From Ramichloridium luteum (Eukaryota; Ascomycota; Dothideomycetes; Mycosphaerellales; Dissoconiaceae), in assembly GCA_002368545.1 (NCBI GenBank), contig MTSC01000001.1, forward strand, positions 1,179,018 through 1,243,017: DNA of 64,000 bases. The letters run 5' to 3'. The notes under the pieces were generated by a model. It was not told the origin of the DNA and did not search any database. It saw only the letters and a list, made by a program, of their open reading frames with translations. Below, one piece after another: positions 10,217-20,683 of the stretch. The number at the start of each line of letters is the position of its first letter. The stretch's first letter is position 1. The translations under genes were made by a program, and so were the position numbers.

Positions 10217-12500
10217 GATTGTTCGTTGGCTAGATTCTGATGGATCTCTGGTCAACCTCTCGTTTGCTGTAGTTTTGCAAGATCACGAATGATCCGTGTT
10301 GGACATTGTGGTGCTATCGGTTGAGGTCCCATGTCTGTGGCACGGGACGTCCCAGCAAAGTGGAATGTGCTGCTTTGGGGCGGAGGCGGAAGGACTGAGA
10401 GTTTGTTGATATCCCTTGGTTCGGCGCACGATGCATCCGGTCGTGGACAATGATACGACGGCACGTTCCATTGGTGTTGCTCCACGACTCACCTGTGGAT
10501 GAATAGATTATGGATAGGAAGTGTTGTCGGTCCGCAATGCTTCCGCTCAATGACTCACTGCTTGAGATGATGGATGAGAAGAAGAGTTGAATAGTGATCT
10601 GCTTATCATTCAAACGATTTGGTATACTTAAATAACATCTTGCCCGCCTTTTGAGCCCGAGGACCGGGGAGCACACGGCGCATATCAGTGTTCGATTGCC
10701 AATCTTGGAGTATGGACACGAAGAGATACTCCTACTTCGGTACACCCTGCGGCAGAGCGATACGGAAACACTGCCGCGTACTTCTCTCGGCTTGAATGCA
10801 ATCTCGACCTGGCCGACCAAGTATGTGTTGGCGCGCGATCCGTTGCCGAGGATGGGTTCACCATTGAAGTGTGCTTTCAGAGCCGGTTTGCTTTGTGGAG
10901 TAACATTGCCGGGGTCGCACAAGTGCCCGTAAAGCGCATTCCTATCTTATCGCGCAGCAGATACAAGCTTCCCGTGGCGATCCAGGGAGAGCACAATCCT
11001 ATTGGGTCCCGATATGGACTGCACTATCGTCCCAACATGCCGAGCCCGCGACGCCGTGGCGGTGAATCTACTCATCATGGCCACGCGATATTGACTTGCT
11101 CACTATGGTGCTTTCTTTTGCCCTAACATTGAGGCTGCTGGGTAGCACAACGGTATATCGTTGCAGCACCAGCGATATCGACGATGCGCAGGAATCTGCA
11201 GACCAGATCATGGAATCCGTGACTTGATCAGGAAAGGGCTCAGATTTGTAGTCTGGAGGCTTCGAGCATGTTTTCACATCATCCATTACGCTTCAATATT
11301 CGCGAATGGGTGATCCTGACAATGGGAACGTGTCGCTCTGGGCCAGATACAGATCCGTTCTTGCTGGAATGATGCGTTAGGGAGGCGAGACTGTTGCAGC
11401 ATCGTGACGCGCCACTGAAGAAAATGTTACGTGTTTCGATACGCCTGGGCAGCAACTATTCCGTACGCGTGGATTACTTCCTTGGTCCATCAGGGTCTGG
11501 TACTTCCAAGCTCAGTAGTATTGGAATGATTGATGGTAGCGGCAAACAGCGGCATCTTCGTAGCTTATCGGCACGGTTGCATGAGGCGGCGACGGCGGCC
11601 TGCCAAAATAGATCGCTTCGTCAATCGAGGAGAGAAGAAGGCGGTAGCAGAAAATTGCTGGGGCAAAGAGGCCGGGGACGTATCGCAGTATGGCGCTCAT
11701 GACCGCATGAAGCGACGATGAAACGTGTGGAGGGGAGTGGATTTCTTGCCCGGATTCGGAAGAGTCGCGCGTTGATGAAGCTTCCAAGCTCTGCCGGCCC
11801 GCTAGCAACGGATGTTGGCCGTCTGCAACACTCGGGCTGGAACTCAATGGCATATGATCACCTGCAGGTTCACCTACCAGCCATGCAATATCAGCCGGCG
11901 GCTATGGACGCACCAGTAGAACAAGTCGCTTGGGGAGTCCCCGTCTCCGCATCTTGTTAGCTTCGGTCTTGCTTGGACGCCACATGATCAGCTCAAGAGG
12001 TGCAAGATAGGAGATTTCGCGGAGGATACAGAATAAGCTTCAGGTGTCGATGCTACTGGCGTTCGGAAGAGTCGAGGGTGGTGCTTCAATCCCTGATCCT
12101 AGAAAGGCTGGTGTTCAAAAATTACAGATAGAAAACCTAGTCGGGCATCACTCCATTTCGTCCTTGATTCGACGCCCCAGCGTGGTCCCAGACTGCCCAT
12201 GCACAGTCGTGTGCTCTTGACATGAGCAAGCAATCTGACCAGCTTCCTGGCGGAAGGGTCAACATCCAAAACCTCAATTTCACATCTAGGTCTCATCGAA
12301 AGTTGACTTGAAAACTGTCGTACGACTCTACTGGAGTGAATATCTTGGTACTCAGGTTTTAGCTCCGTGCAAACACAAATTTGCAGCTATCAAAATCGAC
12401 GAATGAATCCTCTCCGCGCCGAAAACACCAAAGCTCAGGAGTATACCAGTAATATCGCATCGAAGGAAGATGGTTCGACAAGCTTCGTACACGAAATCAC
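10217..12500. other. 2.3-kb intergenic region, no gene recognised
   Basis: This region lies between the 5' end of the dioxygenase-like gene and the 3' end of the cation exchanger, both on the minus strand. The longest frame (10314-10922, minus) starts at a TTG and has no domain signature. Frames at 10651-11960 on the plus strand overlap in several phases without splice signals that would join them. I see no repeat array or transposon protein. It is long for this locus and could hold a non-coding transcript or an eroded gene. Confidence 0.4.
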
Positions 12501-15500
12501 TCACGAGGACTTCCACTTCCACTTATTGAAACCCGACACCTCAATGCCAACATTGAGCGCGGTGCTGATCGTCCACGAGGCGATGAGACACCAGCCAATG
12601 CGGCGCCCAAACTTGAACCGATTAAGCGGCACCGCGATCATGAGACCGATTAGGGTAAGCAGCAGCGTGCAACCCGAGATAATCAGCGTGCGCTCGACCT
12701 CGATGTGGTAAGCCTTGAACTTGAGGTGCTTATCGGGGTGCTTCTCATGGCGGCGCTCGGCCCCACGAATGAGCAGATATGAGCCCGAGAGGCCGATGCC
12801 GAGGAGGATGTTCAGCAGCGGGCCTCCGAAGCAGGCAGACAGCGCCATGACGGGGCGACCGAGCTGCGCGAGCGTCACGTTAGCGACGAGATCGCCAAGC
12901 GAGTTGCCGACAGCAAAGATGGTGAGGCCCATGATCGCATGTGACATGTTGCAGATAACGGCAAGGGCCTTCAGGCCGCCGACAACCTGGCTCGCGATGG
13001 TGGAGATCCAAGCGACGCTGACGACGAAGCCGACATTGCTGAGGATTGTATGATAGACGCGCGGCTTGTGCGTCGGCGTCGTGGTGGCGATGAGGATCAC
13101 AAGCAGGATCGCGCTGATCAGTAGGCATATCAATGCCGGCTTGAGGAACCAGGACGGGGATAGGTCACCGGGCGCTTGCACGTAGATGGCGAGTAGGATG
13201 AATTGGGGCGCGAAGAACAGTTGGACGATCAGGAGCCAGCGGTTCCAGACTTGGGGAGCCTCGCGAGCTTCATGATGCGGTGGTGGCATTCGCGCTCCTG
13301 GCGGTGCAGGTGATGGAGGTGCATAATCACGGACGATAGGAGTTCCATTCCCTGCGCCGGATTGGGTATTGCTTCGCGGGCCCTGGGGAAGCGGAGAAGT
13401 CGTGTCACCATGAGAGCCTGCTGGACCGGTTTGCTGACCGCTATCACCCAACAGGCCGTTAATGATGGGCGTCTGTCTGTCTGTATCCTTCGGTCCGCCC
13501 GATGAGAGCGGCCAGAAACTTGGACTTTTAGTCAAAGTTGCATCACTGTCTTCGTCATCTGCGGTAACTTCATCCACGGGTACGACCGGGAGGGTCAATG
13601 TGAGGAAGAACACGCTGGGTGCAGCAGAAAGTCCAATGCACTTGCCCCAGAACGAACGATCATTCCACCGCTCTATGGTTGGAAAGAGTGTATGCAAAAT
13701 GACCATGGGCGGAGGCAAAATAGTATAAGGCCACCATCTCAATGGTTTGACCGAATTCTCCTCGGTCGGTTCGTAATCTGAAAAGACCTCTGGCGACGCG
13801 ACTGGTGCTAAGGGGCTTGGGAGATAGAGACTGGGTGCTCTGGTGCTGTTCTCTGACCTGCCTCCAGACAGCGTTGGAGAAGGCGAGTCCCGATATTGTG
13901 GGAATGGCGATAGTGTTTGAGGAGAGGTGGTCAGGCCATCGTTATCAGGGATGACAATCTGTGGCAGGTTATGCGACTGTGGCACCGAGCGAGGTGGAGC
14001 GGGAGTCTGGGCACCGGTAGGTCGGTCGAAGTTTGGCGACAAACGGCCACCAATCTGGAGGAAAGCCGGTCGCGGAGGCGCCGCATGTTGTGTATCATGG
14101 GGATCTCCACCCCCCAAAGCGGTAAATTGTGCGGGAACATCCCGCCGAGGAGTGGCTGGCTCGATGGTGACCGAGAGTAGTGGGTGTCGCGCACCCAGTC
14201 CATCTGATCCGTCAAATACGGACGAGACGGACTCGATTGCAAATCCATCATCACTTCCTAAATCTTGCGCGCCTTGCTGACGGCCACGATCTTGACTTAA
14301 TCGGCGTATTTCAGGATCTATTGATAGTCCTGCTGCGTCGTTCGCAGACACTGCCCGTGTCCGGCCAGCACCCGGAACATTCAGTGTGGTCGCACTCGGA
14401 CGCTGTGGTGAAGGGGAGTGCTCGCGGGAGCCGCTGGTAAAGTAGCCAGCTCGGGATGCAGGATCAGACACGGTTGAGAGACGATCTGCCTGTTGGAGCA
14501 CATACGCAGCATCTTCCGAAAATCTCCTGGTATGGAGAGGTATCGGTCGGTAGTTCTGCGACTTGTGTAGGGATTTGAGGACGGACTGAAACTCCAGTGC
14601 TCCCACTAGTGATGGTCGAATGGGTGTATGCGTTGTTCGCCTGGACCTCCGGGTCGGTCTGTTGAGGCGCATCTCGTTCGCCACTTCGCTCATGACCATC
14701 CGATCGCGCTCCTCCTCGGCCTCCTCATCGTCGTCTGGATGTGCTGATGCAGATCCGCGTTCTAATGCGACCCAGTCGTCTTGGCTGACTCCACGCACTA
14801 TGCTCGATCGGCGCGACGGTTCATGTTCACCAGGGTCATCGTGATAGGGCTCAAGAATCTCGTGGTCTTCTTCTGCCGATGCAAAATGACCTCTTGCCGC
14901 AAGCTCCTGTTCTTTTCGAGCTCGCCGCCGCGCCTTCCACCATCCCATAACGAGGACAACGCCGACATAGAATATGTAGAACCCAACCATGGTGATGCAC
15001 TCCCACAGATGCAGTCGTCCATCCCACAAGAAGAACAAGCTGAATGCCGCCGCAACTGCGAAGAAGCCGGTGTCGCGCAGGAAATCAGTCGGCGACATAT
15101 GGAAGGTCTGGATGAGGGCCATCGAGCCCGCCACAACGGCCGTGATAAAGCCGGCGGCGCCAAAAAGTTCTCCCACAGCCAGTGTGCCGCTGTCTGCATT
15201 CATAGCTGCGAAGGTCGAGAAGACATCTGGGCTACCATTTCCGAATGCAACAAAGGTTACACCAGCGACGTTTTCGCTTAGTCCGAGAATGACCGAGATG
15301 GACTCCAGATTTTCGCAGAAGAAGTCGCTGGCAGCAATGCCGATGGTGGAGAAAAGTAGGCCAAGCCATGATATAAGAATGATGAATGCGACCGGCTTGT
15401 AATGGACAAGCTTGCAATAGTAAAGATCCAGGTAATTGGAGAAGCCGCCCTCGTCTTCTGGGCAGTTTTTCTGAATGAAAGCGCACTGCTCAGAGGTAGG

Positions 15501-15833
15501 CACGGTGTTGACCTTGCGACAGTCATCGTCGTTGTCGCGTATGCCCAAGAGCGGTCCGGTAGATAGCGATGCCAAGTTGCGTCGCTCCAGGATTGGCGAT
15601 GTGGAGATCGCATATGTATCCCCGCCCAGATATGTTGCGCGAAATGCGGCGAATGCGAAAATGACACCCAAGGCCAGAGTTATATAGAAGGCTCGCCCTG
15701 AGCGAAATTTGGGTAATTTTGCAGCTGCATGCTGGCGGAACTGCGGCATCGAGGCCGGCGCCGACTTCCGTGTATCAGTCACATTCTTGCGTTGTGATAC
15801 TGCCTTCGCACGAGTGCTTGTTGTTTCCCGCAT
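12501..15833 (-). CDS. CaCA superfamily cation/calcium exchanger
   Basis: A single-exon protein of 1110 residues, starting at the ATG at 15833; the frame extends upstream only through a GTG. After a basic N-tail and one hydrophobic segment comes a lumenal Cys-containing stretch, then the first exchanger half with the alpha-1 repeat (FVAFGNGSPDVFS, about residues 194-206) and further membrane helices. A very long, mostly disordered cytosolic loop of about 450 residues follows, rich in Ser/Pro/Arg. The second half carries the alpha-2 repeat (AVGNSLGDLVANV) and the last helices. The two inverted alpha repeats and the loop define Na+/Ca2+ or H+/Ca2+ exchangers of the CCX type, related to yeast Ecm27. 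Expected site: an endomembrane. The transported ion is not determined by sequence alone. Confidence 0.9.
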   Translation of the reverse strand: MRETTSTRAKAVSQRKNVTDTRKSAPASMPQFRQHAAAKLPKFRSGRAFYITLALGVIFAFAAFRATYLGGDTYAISTSPILERRNLASLSTGPLLGIRDNDDDCRKVNTVPTSEQCAFIQKNCPEDEGGFSNYLDLYYCKLVHYKPVAFIILISWLGLLFSTIGIAASDFFCENLESISVILGLSENVAGVTFVAFGNGSPDVFSTFAAMNADSGTLAVGELFGAAGFITAVVAGSMALIQTFHMSPTDFLRDTGFFAVAAAFSLFFLWDGRLHLWECITMVGFYIFYVGVVLVMGWWKARRRARKEQELAARGHFASAEEDHEILEPYHDDPGEHEPSRRSSIVRGVSQDDWVALERGSASAHPDDDEEAEEERDRMVMSEVANEMRLNRPTRRSRRTTHTPIRPSLVGALEFQSVLKSLHKSQNYRPIPLHTRRFSEDAAYVLQQADRLSTVSDPASRAGYFTSGSREHSPSPQRPSATTLNVPGAGRTRAVSANDAAGLSIDPEIRRLSQDRGRQQGAQDLGSDDGFAIESVSSVFDGSDGLGARHPLLSVTIEPATPRRDVPAQFTALGGGDPHDTQHAAPPRPAFLQIGGRLSPNFDRPTGAQTPAPPRSVPQSHNLPQIVIPDNDGLTTSPQTLSPFPQYRDSPSPTLSGGRSENSTRAPSLYLPSPLAPVASPEVFSDYEPTEENSVKPLRWWPYTILPPPMVILHTLFPTIERWNDRSFWGKCIGLSAAPSVFFLTLTLPVVPVDEVTADDEDSDATLTKSPSFWPLSSGGPKDTDRQTPIINGLLGDSGQQTGPAGSHGDTTSPLPQGPRSNTQSGAGNGTPIVRDYAPPSPAPPGARMPPPHHEAREAPQVWNRWLLIVQLFFAPQFILLAIYVQAPGDLSPSWFLKPALICLLISAILLVILIATTTPTHKPRVYHTILSNVGFVVSVAWISTIASQVVGGLKALAVICNMSHAIMGLTIFAVGNSLGDLVANVTLAQLGRPVMALSACFGGPLLNILLGIGLSGSYLLIRGAERRHEKHPDKHLKFKAYHIEVERTLIISGCTLLLTLIGLMIAVPLNRFKFGRRIGWCLIASWTISTALNVGIEVSGFNKWKWKSS

Positions 15834-16724
15834 GACTGTGACAGATGCATCCTTGACGATACTGGGCGCCAGGGAGGAAGCTTTCTGTCCAAGAATATTG
15901 GTGCGAGGTCGTGCTCGAGGGTGAACTTCACCAGGGCCAGGGCCCACAGGTCTCAGGTCCGAGGTAACAAGGTTGGATGATGCAAAAGAATAGGTTTGAG
16001 CCCAAGCGCGGACTTCACACCGTCATATGGTTTCCCGCGCACGCGCCTCTCCACCGCCAGTTGATCAATATCGTACGTAGTCTCTGGCCGGCTGCACACG
16101 TAACCGTGAGCTACCAAGATTCCCAGTCGCAGGTGTGGTTACGTCGTAGCCCTTGCCTCCGCCAAGCCTTTGACTATCTGGCGATCGAGATGCCCGCCGC
16201 CACACTTGGCGACGGACGAATGACAGTTCGCTTATAGCCACAGGATTCGCACCTGACGCACAAACTATGCTGGAGAACGCTCAACACTCCCACGCGATGC
16301 CCATTATTCACTGGTCGGCAGTGGCTCCAGACTCGAGGCATTTTCGTAGACGCGACGCGACGCCACGCTGGCCTCACACCCTCACTAGCGAGACAGGCAC
16401 ACACGCAGGGCACGCGCAGAAGTGGGCTCCAGCCGGGTGGAATCGCTGACGATGGTTTCCGTGGAGTGGCCGGCGCCCACGGCGCCCAAGTGTGGCTCAT
16501 ACAAATTGTGGCGTTCATGCGCAGGTGTCGGCAGCTCCCGCACTGTTGTTATCCAGCCGGATTGGGAAAGCAAAGGCAAACACGCCAGAGACGCGGGACC
16601 AGGGTTCCCATGCACGCATGCACGCCCCGAGGCCCTCTATTGATTACATTCTTCGCCCAACGACCCGCCGGGCGTATCGCCATCGCCTAGGATCCCGAAA
16701 TCAACAGTCCCCTCTACTCTCGCG
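15834..16724. promoter_or_regulatory. divergent promoter region of exchanger and condensin genes
   Basis: About 890 bp between divergent genes. It is GC-rich, with short overlapping frames and no domain. No strong TATA box is visible on either side, which fits housekeeping promoters. Confidence 0.4.
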
Positions 16725-19212
16725 ATGCCTCGCCAGCGGCTTTCCACGGCGAACGCCTTCGCATCGCCCGTCAAGACCATGAGTATCCCACTCAATGATG
16801 ATGCGCAAGAGAAGGCCAAGCGCCTGCAGAATCGGCAGGCCTCGCATTCGCGCAAAATGGACGAACTCAAGCTGGCTGCCACGACGCCGCTGCGAAAGCG
16901 CAAGTCCCTTGGTCGCAGTGCAGATCCCTCGACCCCGACACAGGGCGGTGACGATGACCTGTACGCGAGCGCACGCGGCGACCATGTCACGCCCATGAAG
17001 CGCGTTCCGATCCTGGCGAACTTCGAGGAGTGGATGAAGATGGCGACAGACAACAAAATCAACGCAAACAACAGCTGGAACTTTGCGCTTATTGATTACT
17101 TCCACGACATGAGCCTTTTGAAGGAAGGCGACGGAGTCAATTTCCAAAAGGCTAGCTGCACACTAGATGGTTGCGTCAAAATCTACACGAGCAGAGTGGA
17201 CAGTGTTGCGACGGAGACGGGAAAGCTTCTCAGTGGTCTGGCGGAGAATGGGTCCAAGAAGCGAAAAGGCGGCGAGGAGGGCGATGATGAGGACGACGAA
17301 GAGGGTGAAGATGGTGAGGTCGGTGAGGATGGCGTCAAGAAGAAGGGACGGAAGAAGACACAGCGATCAGCAGAGGCTACCCTCGTCAATTCTTTCGACC
17401 AGTTGCGTCTGAAGAAGATGGAGATGGAGTTCTCGGTTGATCCGCTGTTCAAAAAGGCCTCTGCCGACTTTGATGAGGGTGGTGCCAAGGGTCTACTACT
17501 CAACCACCTTGCCATTGATAACACCGGCCGCATCGTATTCGATAGTAGCGACGATGTGGAAGATGAACAGAACGAGGACGACCGGAGGGATAGCATGGAG
17601 CCGGAAGAGTCAACACCGCCCAAAGATGCAAGCGTATTAGTAGATGACCGACCAGTCGATATTGGTGGCCTCGGTGCTCGCTTCTTCCCCAATCTCGGAC
17701 TCCTCGACGAGCAGGACATCTGTCCATCACTCAAGACTTTTGAACTCGGAAATGGCGACGGTTCACTGGATCTGCCCTTCCTCAAGGCACCCGAAAACTG
17801 GCGGGACGAGCATCCTGAAGGTGGAAAGGGCCCCGCAGATATCGACCACAGCGGTATTGACCTCAATGGAAATCCTGGCGCATTCGGAATGGACGACGAC
17901 GATGAGGATGGCGCTGGCTTGGGAGCTATGGACATACCCACCGACATTGGCTTTGGCGAAGGCGGTGAAGCTTGGGCCCGGGATGCAGCACTTGCGCCGC
18001 AGATGCGGGTTTACGACACCGCTGCGCAGGGCGATGCCGGCAACGAAGATGCCGGCGGTGAAGTCGGAGCGTTTGACGCCGAGGCCCGCTCTTTTGGCGT
18101 GACGTTACAACACCGGCCAGAGAACGATCAAGAAAACATCCTCAATTACTTCGACTCAGCCCTGGCGAAGAACTGGGCAGGACCAGAACACTGGAAGATT
18201 GCCCGCGTCAAGGAAGCTGCCCGAGCATCAGCTACGCCTGCGCGGGTGCGTAAGGAGAAGGAGCCGTTCGAGATCGACTTCGCTGCACCGATGTCTGCTG
18301 AGCTTGCAGGCCTCTTGTACACACGTGCGAAGGATAACGCAGCCATCTGTATGCCGAAGAAGGAGAGAAGATCAGCCACTCGTCACCTTCTTCCCGATGA
18401 TAAGCACTTCAACAGCAAAGACCTTCTTAAGCTCTTCCTGAAGCCCAAAGCCAAGCTTGGTGCCCGGAAAAACTCACAAAAGCTTCTGGCACCAGCACGA
18501 CAAGGAAACGAAGAACTAGACGAGGCATACTGGGCCAACCACGGCGTAAACGCCGAGGAGGAAAACAACGATGTCAAGGGTGACTACGATGCCAATTTTT
18601 TCCAAGACGATGGCTTGCCCATGCTCGGCGCCATGGACGACGACGACGATCTGGAGTTCGCCGATGCTCGCGAGACGTTCCTGCCGGCTAACGCTGACGA
18701 GATTGGCGAGGGCGGTGCGCCACCGACCACTGATGCCGAAGACGGCGGCTTTGCGGCAAATCTGGTAGCACAATCAAGAAGAGTACGGCCAGAATACGTC
18801 CAATATGCACGCGTTGCAAAGAAGGTCGATGTAAGGAGATTGAAGGAGGAGATGTGGAGAGGATGTGGGTTCGAAAAGGTACAGTACATTCACAAAGTCT
18901 GTTATCGTGTATGCATTGAGCTAATTTTGGTTGTCTGTCCAGGTCTTGCAAACGCCACAGGCTCCTGCTCGTCAACAGGCGCCGGCTCTCGCAGCTACCG
19001 AGTCGGACGAGCTCAAGTTTACCGACATCATGAACAATCTTCACCACGTCTATCCTCAACAACAACTCTCAGACATCTCGACATCATATGGGTTCATCTG
19101 CTTGCTGCACTTGGCCAATGAAAAGGGTCTTGTCATTGAGAACGTTGATGGCTTTACGGACTTACGCGTACGGAAGGACTTCAAAGCGATCATTGCGGAG
19201 GGAGATCTCTAA
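16725..19212 (+). CDS. BRN1: condensin complex kleisin subunit (Barren/Cnd2)
   Basis: Two exons, 16725-18878 and 18943-19212, joined across a 64-bp intron (GTACAG...CCAG), giving 807 residues. The N-terminal kleisin segment is typical (NFEEWMKMATDNKINANNSW, about residues 101-120, then DYFHDMS), followed by VNFQKASCTLDGCVKIYTSRVDSVA. A long acidic, Asp/Glu-rich middle comes next. The conserved C-terminal winged-helix part ends SFICLLHLANEKGL-like, here YGFICLLHLANEKGL. The protein bridges the Smc2-Smc4 heads with the HEAT subunits Ycg1/Ycs4 and is needed for mitotic chromosome compaction in the nucleus. Ser/Thr-Pro sites in the N-tail (for example TTPLRKRK) fit regulation by Cdk, by analogy with other fungi. 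Without splicing the frame would run into an unrelated tail, so the intron is required. Confidence 0.95.
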
Positions 19213-19385
19213 ATGTAATCTGAGGATGCTTTTCGCTTGGTATATTTTCGGCGCTTCTGGCATTGCATGATTTGGGGACTGGTTTCGGAAACTGTCACGG
19301 CGGCATCCAGTCCGGGCTACGGAGTTCTTCTCGTTGTGAGCATGACTTGAATGACACATATATGTTCTCATTTGCTATCGCTCCT

Positions 19386-19955
19386 TCAGGTCTCTGCTGG
19401 CAGAACCATTTCCTTTCCATTACTCTCCGTCACATCGAGCGCCACCAAAAACCGGCTCACCATATTGTACCCCGCAACGGTAATCGTCAACTCGACGACC
19501 TGCTGCTCCGTGAACAGCGCCTTCACGCGGACAAAGACCTCGTCGTCAACCTTAACCTGTCGCGTCGACTGCTCCGTGAACGCCAGAACGGCGCGTTCCT
19601 CCTCGCTCCAGAGTTCCGCATCGGTGACGTTCTTCTCGAGCAGAGCCGCCAGCTTCGCACGGCTCACGCCCGCCTTCTGTGCCAACTCGGCGTGCACCTT
19701 CCACTCGTACGTGGCACCGTTCAGGACTCCAACGTAGGAGATGGCCGTCTCGAGGATCGCGACGGAAAGGTGCGTCTTGGAGCGCAGGGCGCCGACGAGG
19801 CTGTTGTAGCCATCGGCGATGGTGGGGTTGTGCAGCAGAGCGAGGTCTAACGGGATCATTGGTCTTGGGTGTCGCCGTGCAGCGATACGGTCGTAGATCG
19901 CTTGGTTCTCAGGAGTCGGGTCCGCGGGTGTCGTGGGTGCGTAATTGAGGCGCAT
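19386..19955 (-). CDS. carboxymuconolactone decarboxylase-like (AhpD-fold) protein
   Basis: A single exon of 189 residues. The all-helical CMD/AhpD fold is recognisable from LVGALRSKTHLSVAILETAISYVGVLNGATYEWKVHAELAQKAG (about 53-97) and the later SRFLVALDV helix. The segment around YEWKVHAELA matches the CMD superfamily, where related bacterial AhpD proteins carry a CxxC peroxidase pair; no such pair is present, so a thiol peroxidase role is not supported. In fungi such proteins are usually annotated only by family. It lies tail to tail with the condensin gene, 173 bp apart. No targeting sequence is visible. Confidence 0.85.
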   Translation of the reverse strand: MRLNYAPTTPADPTPENQAIYDRIAARRHPRPMIPLDLALLHNPTIADGYNSLVGALRSKTHLSVAILETAISYVGVLNGATYEWKVHAELAQKAGVSRAKLAALLEKNVTDAELWSEEERAVLAFTEQSTRQVKVDDEVFVRVKALFTEQQVVELTITVAGYNMVSRFLVALDVTESNGKEMVLPAET

Positions 19956-20466
19956 TGTGACTGGTGGACGATGATCTTATCGTGATGGATTTCGTAATTT
20001 TTGTTTGAGCTACCTTATTGTTCACCAAAAAAACGGAAATTGTATCGTGACTCTATCTATCAAGAGGCATTGATTGTGAGAGGATATTGCGTATATGGGT
20101 TCTGAAGTCAGCTATCGTCAACAAAAAAACCCGTACTACGGAGAAGTGATTATCCACCGGCTTGACAGCGCGGAAGCTGGCGAGCTTTGCTTGTCTGGGG
20201 GTTTCGACAACTTGAACACCGTTCCGGCGATCCATCTGCACCTCACACGGATCTGCCACTGACTCAGCCTTATAGGTGATCCCCGGCTCCCACTCACGCC
20301 ACTTAACGTACGACTTTGGACCGTCTCGATGGTCCAGTGATCCTGCATACCCAACCTCGGATCATACAGTAAACGGTTTGACGCGAATTATCGTTCCCGG
20401 ATGCGAAGGTTGATCGCGCATGCTAACTTCGTGGAACTTACCGTGCTGCACACGCTCGTATTTCGC

Positions 20467-20476
20467 ATCACCCCTG
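20467..20476 (+). promoter_or_regulatory. candidate sterol regulatory element (SREBP-type)
   Basis: ATCACCCCTG shares the ATCACCCC core of the classical SRE-1 (ATCACCCCAC) and lies about 217 bp before the CYP51 start. Fungal SREBP homologues (Sre1, SrbA) activate CYP51 through similar sites. The assignment rests on motif and position only. Confidence 0.4.
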
Positions 20477-20598
20477 GATTTCTTGCAGAGCGCTATCGCA
20501 CGGGCCGTCCCTTCACAGCGGGCTGCCGCGTCGCAATGGAGAATCAGGCCATTTTATTGCGGGTGCCGCCATTGGATCTGGCAAGGGTCAACGGATTT

Positions 20599-20605
20599 TA
20601 TATAT
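20599..20605 (+). promoter_or_regulatory. TATA box of CYP51
   Basis: TATATAT about 79 bp upstream of the CYP51 ATG at 20684, in an otherwise GC-rich context. Confidence 0.55.
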
Positions 20606-20683
20606 CGTGGTCCTGAAAGCTCTCCTCGGGCACAACCTCAACGTCCTCGTTGCAAGTCAGCTTCACCACCACTGACGGACGCC

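Larger units (their letters stand above)
19956..20683. promoter_or_regulatory. divergent promoter region, CMD-like gene and CYP51
   Basis: About 730 bp. The half next to CYP51 carries an SREBP-like element at 20467-20476 and a TATA box at 20599-20605. Short frames in it start upstream of CYP51 and are not supported as genes. Confidence 0.5.

Noticed and set aside
10314..10922. A 202-codon minus-strand open frame
   Set aside because: It begins at TTG, has no family signature and no usable upstream exon.
12501..15947. Extension of the exchanger N-terminus to 15947
   Set aside because: The extra 38 residues start at GTG, and no upstream ATG exon with splice sites is visible; the ATG at 15833 is preferred.
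20420..20683. Upstream in-frame extension of CYP51
   Set aside because: The added residues overlap the TATA box and promoter, and the ATG at 20684 gives the normal CYP51 N-terminus.
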